Positions 44,872-53,186 of a DNA stretch of 64,000 nucleotides are shown here, one piece after another (position 1 is the stretch's first letter; the number at the start of each line of letters is the position of its first letter). The position numbers were made by a program, and so were the translations under genes. This DNA is from Nocardia macrotermitis. Its GTDB lineage: Bacteria; Actinomycetota; Actinomycetes; Mycobacteriales; Mycobacteriaceae. The stretch is taken from assembly GCF_009604405.1 (NCBI RefSeq), contig NZ_WEGK01000003.1, positions 434,001-498,000 of the forward strand, read 5' to 3'. Under the pieces are notes generated by a model. It had not been told where the DNA came from. It made no database searches and was given only the letters and a program-made list of their open reading frames with translations.

Positions 44872-44966
44872 GTGTCATGCCTTTCTCGCAGCAGCCGCAC
44901 TACCCCTGCACAACGCCGGAACCCGGCACCGGAATTCCTCCGATGCCGGGTTCGATACGTCCGCGA

Positions 44967-46214
44967 TCAGCTCGCCCGGTAGGCCGCGGCGTACTCCTTG
45001 CGGGACCTGGTGGAGGTGTCCACGTCCTTGGCCTGCGCGCGCAACGCGCCCACGGTCGCCTGGTCCTTCGGGATGTGTGCGAACGGATCCCAGTTCAGGA
45101 AGCGGCAGGCGTTCTGCCAGGTGATCTTGTCGATATCCGAGTCGTCGGCGCCGACGGCCTGCAACTCCTCGAGCACGAATTCCGGCGCGTTGGGCCAGAT
45201 CGAGTCCGAGTGCGGGTAGTCGCACTCCCACGCGATGTTCTCGATGCCGATCTCGTGCCGCAGCTTCAGCGACGTCTTGTCGGTGACGTAGCAGGCGACG
45301 ATGTGCTCCTTGAACACCTCGCTGGGCAGCTTGCCGCCGAAGTCGCGACGCAGCCAGCGCTGGTTGGTGTAGTGCCGGTCGGAGCGGTCCAGGAAGAACG
45401 GGATCCAGCCCACGCCGCCCTCGGAGAACGCGACCTTCAGACCCGGGTAGGTGCGGAACGCCGGACCCCACAGCAGGTCCTGCGCGGCGATCAGCGAGAC
45501 GCTGGGCGCGAGCACCATCAGGTTGTCGATCGGTGCGTTCGGGGCCAGGTTCAGCACCCGGAAGCCCTGTCCGATATGCAGATTCATCACGGTGCCGTGT
45601 TCGGCGAGGGCGGCCCACACCGGACCCCAGTACTCGCCGTCGTGGTAGCTGGGCAGGCCGTCCAGGTGCGGCAGCTCCGGCATGGACACCGAATGGCAGC
45701 CCTTCTCGGCGACGCGCTCGATCTCCGCGACGGCGAGCTTCGGGTCCCACAGCGGCAGGATCGACAGCGGGATGAACCGGCCCGGGTAGGCCCCGGCCCA
45801 GTCCTCGATGTGCCAGTCGTTGTACGCCTGGATCATCGCGACGGTGATCTCGTCCGGGAAGTGGGCCAGATGTCCGGCGCTGAACCCGGCGAAGGTCGGG
45901 AAGCACATGGAGGACAGGATGCCGTTGACGTTCATGTCGCGGATGCGCTCGTGCACGTCGTAGACGCCGGGCCGCATCTCGGCGTATCCGGCCGGGTCGT
46001 AACCCCATTCCTCGGCGGGCCAGGAGACCACGGCGTTGAGGCCGGTCACACCGGTCGGGCGGTCACGGTAGACCCATCGGTCGATGCCCTTGTCGTCGAC
46101 GATCACCTTGGGGGCCAGATCGGCGTACTTCTTCGGGACATGGCCGTCGAACATGTTGATCGGTTCGACCACATGGTCGTCGATGCTCACCAGGATCATG
46201 TCGTCGATATTCAC
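44967..46214 (-). CDS. amidohydrolase-2 family (ACMSD-like) enzyme
   Basis: 415 aa from GTG 46214, with GGAG 4-5 nt upstream. TIM-barrel metal-dependent hydrolase/decarboxylase of PF04909: SIDDHVVEP at the N-terminus, NLHIGQGF mid-chain, VAFSEGGVGWIPFFLDRSD and WECDYPHSDSIWP near the C-terminus with the conserved Asp-Tyr-Pro-His. Members decarboxylate or hydrolyse ring acids. It is divergent from the MarR regulator, with two regulon motifs between them. Substrate unknown; likely the same catabolic pathway as the genes at 52-64 kb. Confidence 0.88.
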   Translation of the reverse strand: MNIDDMILVSIDDHVVEPINMFDGHVPKKYADLAPKVIVDDKGIDRWVYRDRPTGVTGLNAVVSWPAEEWGYDPAGYAEMRPGVYDVHERIRDMNVNGILSSMCFPTFAGFSAGHLAHFPDEITVAMIQAYNDWHIEDWAGAYPGRFIPLSILPLWDPKLAVAEIERVAEKGCHSVSMPELPHLDGLPSYHDGEYWGPVWAALAEHGTVMNLHIGQGFRVLNLAPNAPIDNLMVLAPSVSLIAAQDLLWGPAFRTYPGLKVAFSEGGVGWIPFFLDRSDRHYTNQRWLRRDFGGKLPSEVFKEHIVACYVTDKTSLKLRHEIGIENIAWECDYPHSDSIWPNAPEFVLEELQAVGADDSDIDKITWQNACRFLNWDPFAHIPKDQATVGALRAQAKDVDTSTRSRKEYAAAYRAS

Positions 46215-46292
46215 GGGACTCCTTGCTGGTTGTGCGGAATGTCGTAAGAGTCGACCTCGGCTGTCTCTCGGAGATGCGCAATCTCCACACAT

Positions 46293-46408
46293 GAGAATGA
46301 TACTCTCGCGCCCCTCTCGCCCGCCAGGGTGGCAGCCGATGTTGGGGAACGAGTCCTGTCTTGTCGCGATCGAAACCTCACGTTGCCGTCTGCGAGAATG
46401 CTATTCTC
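46293..46408. promoter_or_regulatory. two regulon operators between amidohydrolase and marR
   Basis: GAGAAT-GAT-ACTCTC at 46293-46307 and the perfect GAGAAT-GCT-ATTCTC at 46394-46408 lie in the 286-bp divergent region, one toward each gene. Each is a 15-bp inverted repeat with 3-bp spacer. Confidence 0.75.
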
Positions 46409-46500
46409 ATTTCAGTTATACGAGTTCGGTCCCGGAGGCGTTTTCGATCGGTGTCGTTCTCGTCGAAGTTCCTTCGGGGGCCGGATGGATGGAGAAACAG

Positions 46501-46983
46501 GTGCGAACGATGACGTGCAGCACGCGAGCCGAGACCCTGAATTCGCTCCGCGAGAGCCTGCGCGTGCAGGCCACCCGGACGGTCGTGCTCTACTCGGCGG
46601 TCGCCGCCGATCTCGGCATCACCGTCGCGGATCTGACCTGTCTGAATCTGCTGTGGATGCGCGGGCGGCTGACGCCCGGGCGGCTCGCGGAGTTGCTCGG
46701 CATCGCGCGCGGCGGCGCCATTACCGCCGTGATCGATCGGCTCGAGCGCGCGGGTTACGTGCGGCGGACCCGTGATTCGGAGGATCGCCGCAGGGTGTGG
46801 GTGGAATTGGTGGCGGTGCGCGCGGAGGTTGCCGTGGCGCCGCTGTTCGGTGAACTGGCCGCGTTGGACGAGACGCTGCCGCAGGACGACGAGACGCTGG
46901 CGGCGCTGGTGGATTTCGTGCGCGACGTCAACGGGGCGCTGGCCCAGGCGACCGCGCAGGTGTCGGGTAATCGCGCGCTCTGA
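46501..46983 (+). CDS. MarR family transcriptional regulator
   Basis: 160 aa from GTG 46501, chosen for the ATGGAGAAACAG ribosome site; ATG 46489 is also in frame. The winged helix is clear: LTCLNLLWMRGRLTPGRLAELLGIARGGAITAVIDRLERAGYVRR, with DSEDRRRVWVEL as the wing, at about residues 40-100. It may respond to a pathway aromatic acid or CoA thioester. It lies next to two copies of the regulon motif and so is the first candidate to bind it. Confidence 0.88.
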   Translation: MRTMTCSTRAETLNSLRESLRVQATRTVVLYSAVAADLGITVADLTCLNLLWMRGRLTPGRLAELLGIARGGAITAVIDRLERAGYVRRTRDSEDRRRVWVELVAVRAEVAVAPLFGELAALDETLPQDDETLAALVDFVRDVNGALAQATAQVSGNRAL

Positions 46984-47060
46984 GCGGTCGGCGTGCGGCT
47001 CGATCGCGAGGTCGCGAAGGTGTTCGCACGCATCTCGTCAGAACGGCTCGCTTCGCTGGG

Positions 47061-47075
47061 GAGAATGTTATTCTC
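47061..47075 (+). promoter_or_regulatory. perfect regulon operator before 47115 gene
   Basis: GAGAAT-GTT-ATTCTC, perfect 6-bp arms with 3-bp spacer, 39 bp before the start at 47115. Strengthens the view that this gene belongs to the same regulon. Confidence 0.75.
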
Positions 47076-47114
47076 GCCGTGATGCCGCCCCGGCTCCGGC
47101 GAAGGATGGAAATC

Positions 47115-47717
47115 ATGGTTGCTCACATCTCCGGTTCGCGCGATCAGGCTCTCGACGAGGTGTACTCGGTCGCGGGCTGGCGGGCGCACTCCCGTAAACA
47201 CCTGCTGCGCTACCGGCTCGCGGTGGTCGCCTCCGATGCCGCGGCGGCCGTGCGACACGTCGGCGGCTGGATCTACGACCGGACCATGGCGGGCTGGGAG
47301 GTCACCGCCATGTTGGCCGACACCTCCGATGTGCGCCCGCTCCGGATTCTGGGCGCGGTCGTGCTGGACCTGGAGGATTCGCTGGCCTCGCCGGTGCACG
47401 ACATCTGGCCGCACGCGGTGGCCGTCGCGCCGGAGATGATCGAGAGCGATCCGCGGGTGCGGCAGGGGGTGCTCGATTCACTTCAGCAGCGGCGCACGGA
47501 GATCGCGCTGTGGGGTGCGCAGCTGCCCGCCGATCTGGACGGCCGGCTGGAGCCCGCGCATCATCGGCTCAGTACCGCCGCGCGGGCGTTCAAGGGCGTC
47601 GCGCTGGCCGCCGCGGGGGAGCCGGAGGGGGAAGTGAGCGGCGTCGAGACGTTCCACTGCGGCGAACTGCTGCTCACGGGACTGTGGGGCGGGGCGGATC
47701 TCACCAGGACCGCCTGA
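47115..47717 (+). CDS. protein of unknown function in the catabolic cluster, 200 aa
   Basis: I do not recognise this protein. The chain is soluble and Ala/Leu-rich: an N-terminal YSVAGWRAHSRKHLLRYRLAVVASDAA, a middle region with MLADTSDVRPLRILGAVVLDLED, and the end SGVETFHCGELLLTGLWGG. No signal peptide or membrane segment. ATG 47115 is favoured by AAGGATGG upstream; ATG 47106 is possible. It has its own regulon operator and is followed by more motif copies, so it likely has a regulated role (transport, carrier or regulator) in the pathway. Confidence 0.7.
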   Translation: MVAHISGSRDQALDEVYSVAGWRAHSRKHLLRYRLAVVASDAAAAVRHVGGWIYDRTMAGWEVTAMLADTSDVRPLRILGAVVLDLEDSLASPVHDIWPHAVAVAPEMIESDPRVRQGVLDSLQQRRTEIALWGAQLPADLDGRLEPAHHRLSTAARAFKGVALAAAGEPEGEVSGVETFHCGELLLTGLWGGADLTRTA

Positions 47718-47718
47718 C

Positions 47719-47755
47719 GGATATGATATTCTCGTTTTGAGAGAATGGTAATTTC
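47719..47755 (+). promoter_or_regulatory. compound regulon operator before 47843 gene
   Basis: GGATAT-GAT-ATTCTC (47719-47733) and GAGAAT-GGT-AATTTC (47741-47755) are two imperfect copies in tandem. Between them ATTCTC-GTTTTGA-GAGAAT (47728-47746) forms a perfect inverted repeat with 7-bp spacer, the same arrangement as at the mce promoter. Confidence 0.7.
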
Positions 47756-47842
47756 GTTGCGCCGGAGGGGATCCGTGCGGTCGCCGGAGCGGTGTCGTGG
47801 CGAAGTCGGACGCGGATCGTCGCGGCCGCGGAAAGGATCGCA

Positions 47843-48145
47843 ATGGTCAAGAACGGCAATCGGCTGCGCAGTCAGGTGTGCGATACCGAGGTGATCGTGG
47901 TGCGGGCTGCGGACAGCCTCGCGGATCTGCGTGCCGGAGGTGTTCCTATGATCCCGATCGACGGGAAGCCGGAACCGGGTGCGACGGCGGCCGCCGAGCT
48001 GAGCGAGGGCAATCTGCTGGGCAAGCGGTACGTCGACGAGTCCGGGGCCGAGGTGCTGGTGACGAAGGCCGGTGCGGGCACCCTGAGCGTCGGCGCGACG
48101 CCGCTGGCGCTCAAGGAGGCCAAACCGCTTCCCGCCAGCGACTGA
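47843..48145 (+). CDS. conserved small protein of unknown function, 100 aa
   Basis: From ATG 47843 with GAAAGGA 5 nt upstream. It reads NRLRSQVCDTEVIVVRAADSLADLRAGGVPM, then GNLLGKRYVDESGAEVLVTKAGAGTLSVG and ends KPLPASD. Single Cys near residue 13. No membrane segment. I have the impression of a conserved actinobacterial small-protein family near aromatic-degradation genes but cannot name it. Operon with the EthD-like gene 18 bp downstream. Confidence 0.75.
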   Translation: MVKNGNRLRSQVCDTEVIVVRAADSLADLRAGGVPMIPIDGKPEPGATAAAELSEGNLLGKRYVDESGAEVLVTKAGAGTLSVGATPLALKEAKPLPASD

Positions 48146-48163
48146 ACCGGAAGGGATTCCGCC

Positions 48164-48490
48164 ATGAACTCCAAGATGCTCGTATTCTCCAATGCCGTTG
48201 CCGGACAGGATGATGCGTTCAACGACTGGTACGACAACGTGCACCTCGCCGAGGTGGTCGAGGTGCCCGGCGTGATCAAGGGTGAGCGGTACGAGATCGC
48301 GCCCAGCGCGCTCGGCGGTGGCGGCGAGCCCCCGCATCGCTACCTCGCGGTGTACGAACTCAGCGGCGATCCGGACGAGGTTGCCAAGGCGTTCGGCGCG
48401 AAGGCGGCCACCGGGGAGATCAAGCTGAGCCCGACGCTGGACATGTCCACGTTGTCGGTGCAAATCTGGCGTGCTCGCGGTACGGACTGA
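48164..48490 (+). CDS. EthD-like / dimeric alpha-beta barrel protein
   Basis: 108 aa. FSNAVAGQDDAFNDWYDNVHLAEVVEVPGVIKGERYEI is the start of the dimeric alpha/beta-barrel family; conserved NDWYDNVH-L is the EthD-type hallmark. Such proteins act on or bind aromatic or quinone intermediates, or assist P450 systems. Last gene of the plus-strand unit; a strong hairpin follows. Confidence 0.82.
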   Translation: MNSKMLVFSNAVAGQDDAFNDWYDNVHLAEVVEVPGVIKGERYEIAPSALGGGGEPPHRYLAVYELSGDPDEVAKAFGAKAATGEIKLSPTLDMSTLSVQIWRARGTD

Positions 48491-48512
48491 GTTCCGAAGA
48501 GGTCGAAAAGCT

Positions 48513-48541
48513 TGTGGCCCGGCGTGATTCGCCGGGCCACA
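48513..48541. terminator. bidirectional hairpin between convergent genes
   Basis: TGTGGCCCGGCG-TGATT-CGCCGGGCCACA is a perfect 12-bp stem with 5-nt loop, 22 bp past the EthD-like stop and facing the ferredoxin gene. Most likely it stops transcription from both sides. Confidence 0.8.
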
Positions 48542-48674
48542 GGTGTTTCACCTTGTGTAGGAAACGGGTTCGTCACCGATGATTGCAGCGGGACCGGTGA
48601 CAACAGGCGGACCGGCGATGATGGGCGGCTCGGTGCCGCGCCGCCCATCGTGGTGCCGAAGCTGTTGCGGTGGA

Positions 48675-48881
48675 TCAGGATTCGGGTTCGCTCATCCGGA
48701 TGATGGCGTGGGCCGGGCAGTCGAACAGGGCGCGCAGTACGCCGTCGCGGTCGGCGGGATCGACGACGCCGTCGCCCTCGAGCGAGGCGTAACCCCAGTC
48801 ATCGAGGGAGAAGTAGCCGGGGGCGTGGGCGGCGCAGGCGCCGAAGCCGTCGCAGAGCGTGCGGTCGAGTCGAATCTTCAC
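48675..48881 (-). CDS. [3Fe-4S]-type ferredoxin
   Basis: 68 aa from GTG 48881. Cys spacing CDGFGAC...CPAHAI fits the C-x5-C-x(n)-CP pattern of single-cluster [3Fe-4S] ferredoxins that feed P450s (C10, C16, C55). The start overlaps the stop of the NuoF-like gene (GTGA), so the two are made together. Probably an electron carrier for the P450 at 54304. Confidence 0.9.
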   Translation of the reverse strand: MKIRLDRTLCDGFGACAAHAPGYFSLDDWGYASLEGDGVVDPADRDGVLRALFDCPAHAIIRMSEPES

Positions 48882-50185
48882 GGCACCAGGACCTTTCGGG
48901 CGTCGAACGGGCGATCGGCTCGGTACATCTGTTGCGCGCAGTCCGGGCAGTTGCCCGCGAGGTGGGCGGTGATCTCGGCGGGGAATCTGCTCAGCAGGGT
49001 GGCGGCGGTGTTGCACGCGCCGTCCAGGGTGCCGCAGGCGCCGCGACCGCGCAGCACCACCGACCAGCGTTGCAGGCGTTCGAGATCCGCGTCGGTGGCC
49101 CGGCCGTCGCGCAGGGCGGCGGCGACCGCGGCCATGGCGGCGGTGCCGTTGAAGCAGGAGCCGCACTGTCCGGCGTTCTCGCGGTCGAAATATTCCAGCA
49201 CCGCGGCGGCCACGGCGACCGGGCATTCGCCGGTGAGCAGACAGATCGCGCCGCAGCCCAAGCCGTAGCCGAGGCCGCGGATGGATTCGTGATCGAGGGT
49301 GGCGTCCAGGATCGCGCGATCGGCGATTCCCGAGAAGTAGCCGCCCATCAGCGCGCCGCGCACATCCTGGGGTGAGATGCCGTGCAGGGCAAGCAGATCG
49401 GTGAACGGCGTGCCGTGCGGGAGTTCGTACAGGCCCGGACCGCGACCGCCGCCGGTGAGCGTGACCAGGAAGGTGCCGGGGGATTCGGGCGTACCCGTCG
49501 CGCGGAACGCCTGGCCACCGTGCCGATGGATGTAGGGGAGATTCGCCAGGGTCTCGACATTGTTCACCGCCGTGGGCAACTCGTCCACGCCGGATTCGAA
49601 CGGCCGCGGCGGTTTGTCCGAGGGTTTGGCCGGGCCGCCGTTGATCGCGCGGATCGCGGCGGTCTCCTCACCGGCCACGTAACCCGGTGCGACGGTGACC
49701 AATTCGATGCGCACATCGGCGATTCCGGCGTCGTCCAGTTCGGTCAGCGCGGCGTCGACACGCTGTGCGGCCTCGGGATCGGAGAGGTATACGTACGCGT
49801 ACCGCGCACCCGCCACCGCGGCGGCCAGGCGCAGCCCGTCCAGCACCAGATGCGGGCGGTGGCACAGCAGCCAGTGATCCTTGAGCGAGGCGGGTTCCCC
49901 CTCCTCACCGTTGGCGACCACGACGGTCGCGCGGCCGCGCAGGTGCGCCGCACGCACCGAATCCAGTTTGATCGCCGTCGGGAACGCCGCGCCGCCGCGT
50001 CCGCGCAGACCGCTGTGCCGAATCTCCGCGAGCAGCTCCGCCGCCGAGTCGAGCGCGCGGTAGCCCCCGCTCGCGCGATAGGCCGACAGGTCCTCGACCG
50101 CCGCTCCGGCGCGCAGCAGACGCGGTGTGACACCGGGCGCGGCGACCGGGGCGAGTACCTCGGGTTGGTTTGGAATATCTTGCAT
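48878..50185 (-). CDS. NuoF-like NADH:ferredoxin oxidoreductase flavoprotein
   Basis: 435 aa from ATG 50185 (GAGG 5 nt upstream). Resembles the 51-kDa subunit of complex I: GLRGRGGAAFPTAIKLD with glycine-rich NADH/FMN site near residue 58, VVANGEEGEPASLKD near 85, VNNVETLANLPY near 210, and a [4Fe-4S] set near the C-terminus (GQCGSCFNGTAAM, GACGTLDGACN). Standing alone with a ferredoxin it would oxidise NADH and reduce the ferredoxin, an unusual partner for a P450 system in place of the common FAD reductase. Confidence 0.85.
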   Translation of the reverse strand: MQDIPNQPEVLAPVAAPGVTPRLLRAGAAVEDLSAYRASGGYRALDSAAELLAEIRHSGLRGRGGAAFPTAIKLDSVRAAHLRGRATVVVANGEEGEPASLKDHWLLCHRPHLVLDGLRLAAAVAGARYAYVYLSDPEAAQRVDAALTELDDAGIADVRIELVTVAPGYVAGEETAAIRAINGGPAKPSDKPPRPFESGVDELPTAVNNVETLANLPYIHRHGGQAFRATGTPESPGTFLVTLTGGGRGPGLYELPHGTPFTDLLALHGISPQDVRGALMGGYFSGIADRAILDATLDHESIRGLGYGLGCGAICLLTGECPVAVAAAVLEYFDRENAGQCGSCFNGTAAMAAVAAALRDGRATDADLERLQRWSVVLRGRGACGTLDGACNTAATLLSRFPAEITAHLAGNCPDCAQQMYRADRPFDARKVLVP

Positions 50186-50274
50186 GACAACCTCTTTCGG
50201 CTGGAAACAGGCCAGTGGACGGAAGTCGGTCACGGGCTGGCAGCGACGCCGCGCCGGTGGTTACGCTGGCCGAC

Positions 50275-50742
50275 ATGAGAACCGCAGTGCTGCGTATCGA
50301 TGTCGACCCGGCCCGGGAACTGACGGTGGAACGGTGGGGGCGGGGGATGGGCGCCCTGCGCGAGAACGCCGCGACGCTCGCCGCCGAAATCCTCGGCGAC
50401 AGTGCGGAACTCCCGGTGCGCCGCGAGGTACAGATGCTGATCGACACCGACGACGCCGACGCCAGTATGAGTGAAGCGATTCGACTGTGCGCCAAGGCAT
50501 TCGGCACCGAACCGACGGCCTCGACGATCACCTACGTCAGCCGCGGCACCGACGACGACGCGCACGGCGTACTGGCCGGTTTCGGCCTGACCGGCGAGGT
50601 GGCGCGCGAGCCCGGCACCGATGGTTTCGACATCGTGCACGTCACGCTGCGCGCGGCCGACCTCGAACGCATCCCCGAGAGCCGGATCCACACCGCGCTC
50701 GAGGCCGCACTCAACTGCGAGGTCCGCATCGGCACCCGGTGA
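50275..50742 (+). CDS. protein of unknown function, 155 aa
   Basis: No family recognised. RTAVLRIDVDPARELTVERWGRGMGALRENAATLAAEILG is followed by alternating helix-strand segments (EVQMLIDTDDADASMSEAIRL, DIVHVTLRAADLERIPE). Acidic, soluble, no Cys-rich motif except a terminal LNCEVRIG. Start ATG 50275 has no good ribosome site; expression may depend on a leaderless mRNA. It stands divergent to the NuoF-like gene, 89 bp apart, and convergent with the alpha/beta hydrolase. Confidence 0.6.
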   Translation: MRTAVLRIDVDPARELTVERWGRGMGALRENAATLAAEILGDSAELPVRREVQMLIDTDDADASMSEAIRLCAKAFGTEPTASTITYVSRGTDDDAHGVLAGFGLTGEVAREPGTDGFDIVHVTLRAADLERIPESRIHTALEAALNCEVRIGTR

Positions 50743-50759
50743 GGGGCGGGCGGCCACCG

Positions 50760-51629
50760 TCATGGGCGGTCCAGGAATTCCAGGATCGGCGGGGCCGCCA
50801 GCACCCAGGTGTCGAACATGTTGTAGTGATCGACCCGCCCGGCGACCTGATCCTCCATCGCGCGTTCCCAGGCGTCCTCGGGCCACGGCGGTTCGATGAC
50901 GGTCGAGTTCGCGATCAGGCAGCTCACCTCGAGCGAGGTCCGTTTGGGATGATCCAGATCGCCAGCCCCACCGCGAATGATCAAGGTGGGCACCGTGATT
51001 CGATCGAACATCTCGTCGTCCACCCCGGCGATGGTCTGCCCGGGTTTGGACACGTACGCGTTGAGCCAGCGCAGCGACAGCTTGATGAACTCGTCCCGAT
51101 CCAGCTCCCGCAGCCGCTGTTCGTTGCGCGGATTGACCGCCACCCGCTCCCGCCATTCGCGCAGCTTCGGCAGGGCCGCGGTGCCGCCGCCGCGCACGGC
51201 CTGCAAACTCGGCAGCACGTAGTACGCGCCGAGATTGAACGTCCCGTAGATGCCGCCGACGATATTCCAGAGCGCCAGTTTGGTGACCCGCTCCGGATAC
51301 AGCATCGTGGTCAGCATCGAATCGCGCGCGCCGCCCGAACCGCCCGCGAGGATGCACGGACCCTCGCCCAGCGCGCCGAGCAGGCTGTTCAGCGTCTCGG
51401 CGCGCATATGCGATTCGGACTGCCCGTAGAACTGCACATCCGAGGCGCCGCAGTTGGGCCGATCCCACAGCAGCACCCGATAGCCGCCGGCCACGATCGC
51501 CTCGGCCAGCGGGCGCAGTCCCGGAATATCCATCCCGAACCGGCCCCCCGGCGTCAGCACGACCAGATCGCCTGTGTCGCCGAGCATTTCGTAGACGACC
51601 TCGCCGCCGTTCACCGTCACCGAAGCCAT
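50760..51629 (-). CDS. alpha/beta hydrolase (MhpC/BphD-like superfamily)
   Basis: 289 aa. VVLTPGGRFGMDIPGLRPLAEAI, LLWDRPNCGASDV and the nucleophile elbow GGSGGARDS near residue 98 identify the fold; Asp/His candidates are GGAGDLDHP near 215 and VDHYNMF near 265. It could hydrolyse a C-C bond or an ester in the pathway. Last gene of the minus-strand operon running from the SDR. Confidence 0.85.
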   Translation of the reverse strand: MASVTVNGGEVVYEMLGDTGDLVVLTPGGRFGMDIPGLRPLAEAIVAGGYRVLLWDRPNCGASDVQFYGQSESHMRAETLNSLLGALGEGPCILAGGSGGARDSMLTTMLYPERVTKLALWNIVGGIYGTFNLGAYYVLPSLQAVRGGGTAALPKLREWRERVAVNPRNEQRLRELDRDEFIKLSLRWLNAYVSKPGQTIAGVDDEMFDRITVPTLIIRGGAGDLDHPKRTSLEVSCLIANSTVIEPPWPEDAWERAMEDQVAGRVDHYNMFDTWVLAAPPILEFLDRP

Positions 51630-51641
51630 GGGCTCCCTTTC

Positions 51642-52031
51642 TCAGGCCAGCACGACGACCGAGTCCCCGACGATCCGCACCGGATAGGTGCGGATGCTCC
51701 ACTCGGGTTTGACCGCCGTCGTTCCGGTCGCCAGTTCGAAACCCCACTGGTGCCAGGGGCAGTAGATGTATTCCTGATCGCGCACCATCACCTGATCGCC
51801 GGGCACCGATTCGTCGACGACGGTGCGTCCGCGCGCGCGGCCCGAACACAGCGGACCGCCCTCGTGCGGACAGTAGTTCGCGATCGCGTAGAACGTCCCG
51901 TTGACGTTGTAGACCCCGACCCCGTGCCGCCCGATCGGCACCACCTTGGACGATCCGGGCGGAATCTCCTCGACCGTCGCGACGACGTGCTCACGCCCCT
52001 GCGCCAGGCGAGGCGGATGCTCCTCGGCCAT
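51642..52031 (-). CDS. Rieske [2Fe-2S] ferredoxin
   Basis: 129 aa. Cluster ligands are C-x-H at CPHEGGPLC (near 54) and C-x2-H at YCPWHQWGF (near 91). Single-domain, no membrane anchor, so a soluble electron carrier. ATG overlaps the stop of the amidohydrolase (ATGA). May serve the P450 or a Rieske oxygenase encoded elsewhere. Confidence 0.93.
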   Translation of the reverse strand: MAEEHPPRLAQGREHVVATVEEIPPGSSKVVPIGRHGVGVYNVNGTFYAIANYCPHEGGPLCSGRARGRTVVDESVPGDQVMVRDQEYIYCPWHQWGFELATGTTAVKPEWSIRTYPVRIVGDSVVVLA

Positions 52032-53176
52032 CAGAACACCCGTCGCTGTCCGTCGAGCGCGGGCACCGTTTCGGGCAGGTGGTAGGTCTCGATCCCGTTG
52101 AGGTACATGACCTTGTCGCGCGCATGCACCGGCAGATGTTTGACCAGCCAGCGCGGATCGTCGAACGTCCAGTGCGGATAATCCGAGGAGAACAGCAGGA
52201 TCTTGTCCGCCTCCATCCACTCGAACGCCCGGGTCAGCTCGGTCTTGTCCTCGGGATAGTCCAGCGGCTGCGTGGTGAACCGGATGTGTTCCTTGACGTA
52301 ATCCGAAGGCTTGCGCTTGATTCCGGTGAAGGAGCCGCGCGCGCGGTGGATCGCGTCCATCCGCCACATCAGCGGCAGAATCCAGGTGAAGGCGTGCTCC
52401 ACGAACACGATCCGCAGCGTCGGATACCGGTCGAACACGCCGTCGAAGATCAGGCTCATGATCTGATTCGCCGCGAGCATCGAGTACGTGACCATGAAAT
52501 CGTGGTTGTAGCTGGGGAATCCGACCGGCGGCATCGGCATCGTCTCGTACGCGCCACGGCTGAGGTGGCAGCTGACCGGCAGATCGTGTTCGACCGCGGC
52601 GGCCCAGATCGGGTCGTACCGCGCATCGCCCCAGGACGGTCGCGGTTCGGCCTTGATCAGGATCTGCGACATGTAGGGATGCCCGGCCCAGTCCCCGATC
52701 TCGCGCACCGCTTGGCCCGGGTCGTCGATGGCCACGCAGATCGAACCGCGCCAGCGCTGATGCCAGTTGTTCTTCGCGTCCAGCCAGTGATTGGCGAGCC
52801 AGTGGTTGATCCCGGTCGCCATGGCCGAGGTCGCCTCGGGCAGCCGGGTGGCCTTCACGGTCGGTTCCAGGATGGCGATATCGGATCCGGCGTCGATGAT
52901 CAGCTGCCGGAACGCCAATTCCGGGTCGCTGCCCGGGAATTCGCCGCCCTCGGGGAAGGTGTCCACGCGCATCGCGTAGCTGTGCGCGTAGTCGGGCGCG
53001 TCGTAGACGATGGTGTCGCCGACGCGGTGACTCAGGAAGTACGAGGTGCGGTACGGCTCGGGGATGTACTCCAGGAGTTCCCCGCGCCGCGGCACCGGGT
53101 GCACGTCCGAGTCGACCACCCTGACCGGGGTCTGCTCCGCGGCCGGTGCGCGATGCTGTTGATGAGCCAGCGTCAT
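52031..53176 (-). CDS. amidohydrolase-2 family enzyme
   Basis: 381 aa from ATG 53176. PF04909-type barrel: VVDSDVHPVP near residue 20 (metal-binding region), PVSCHLSRGAYE near 200, IVFVEHAFTWILPLMWRMD near 260, and FSSDYPHWTFDDP near 325. About 10 bp separate it from the next amidohydrolase upstream on the strand; the two are distant paralogues. Likely a ring-cleavage hydrolase or decarboxylase of the pathway. Confidence 0.88.
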   Translation of the reverse strand: MTLAHQQHRAPAAEQTPVRVVDSDVHPVPRRGELLEYIPEPYRTSYFLSHRVGDTIVYDAPDYAHSYAMRVDTFPEGGEFPGSDPELAFRQLIIDAGSDIAILEPTVKATRLPEATSAMATGINHWLANHWLDAKNNWHQRWRGSICVAIDDPGQAVREIGDWAGHPYMSQILIKAEPRPSWGDARYDPIWAAAVEHDLPVSCHLSRGAYETMPMPPVGFPSYNHDFMVTYSMLAANQIMSLIFDGVFDRYPTLRIVFVEHAFTWILPLMWRMDAIHRARGSFTGIKRKPSDYVKEHIRFTTQPLDYPEDKTELTRAFEWMEADKILLFSSDYPHWTFDDPRWLVKHLPVHARDKVMYLNGIETYHLPETVPALDGQRRVF

Positions 53177-53186
53177 GACCTCTCCT

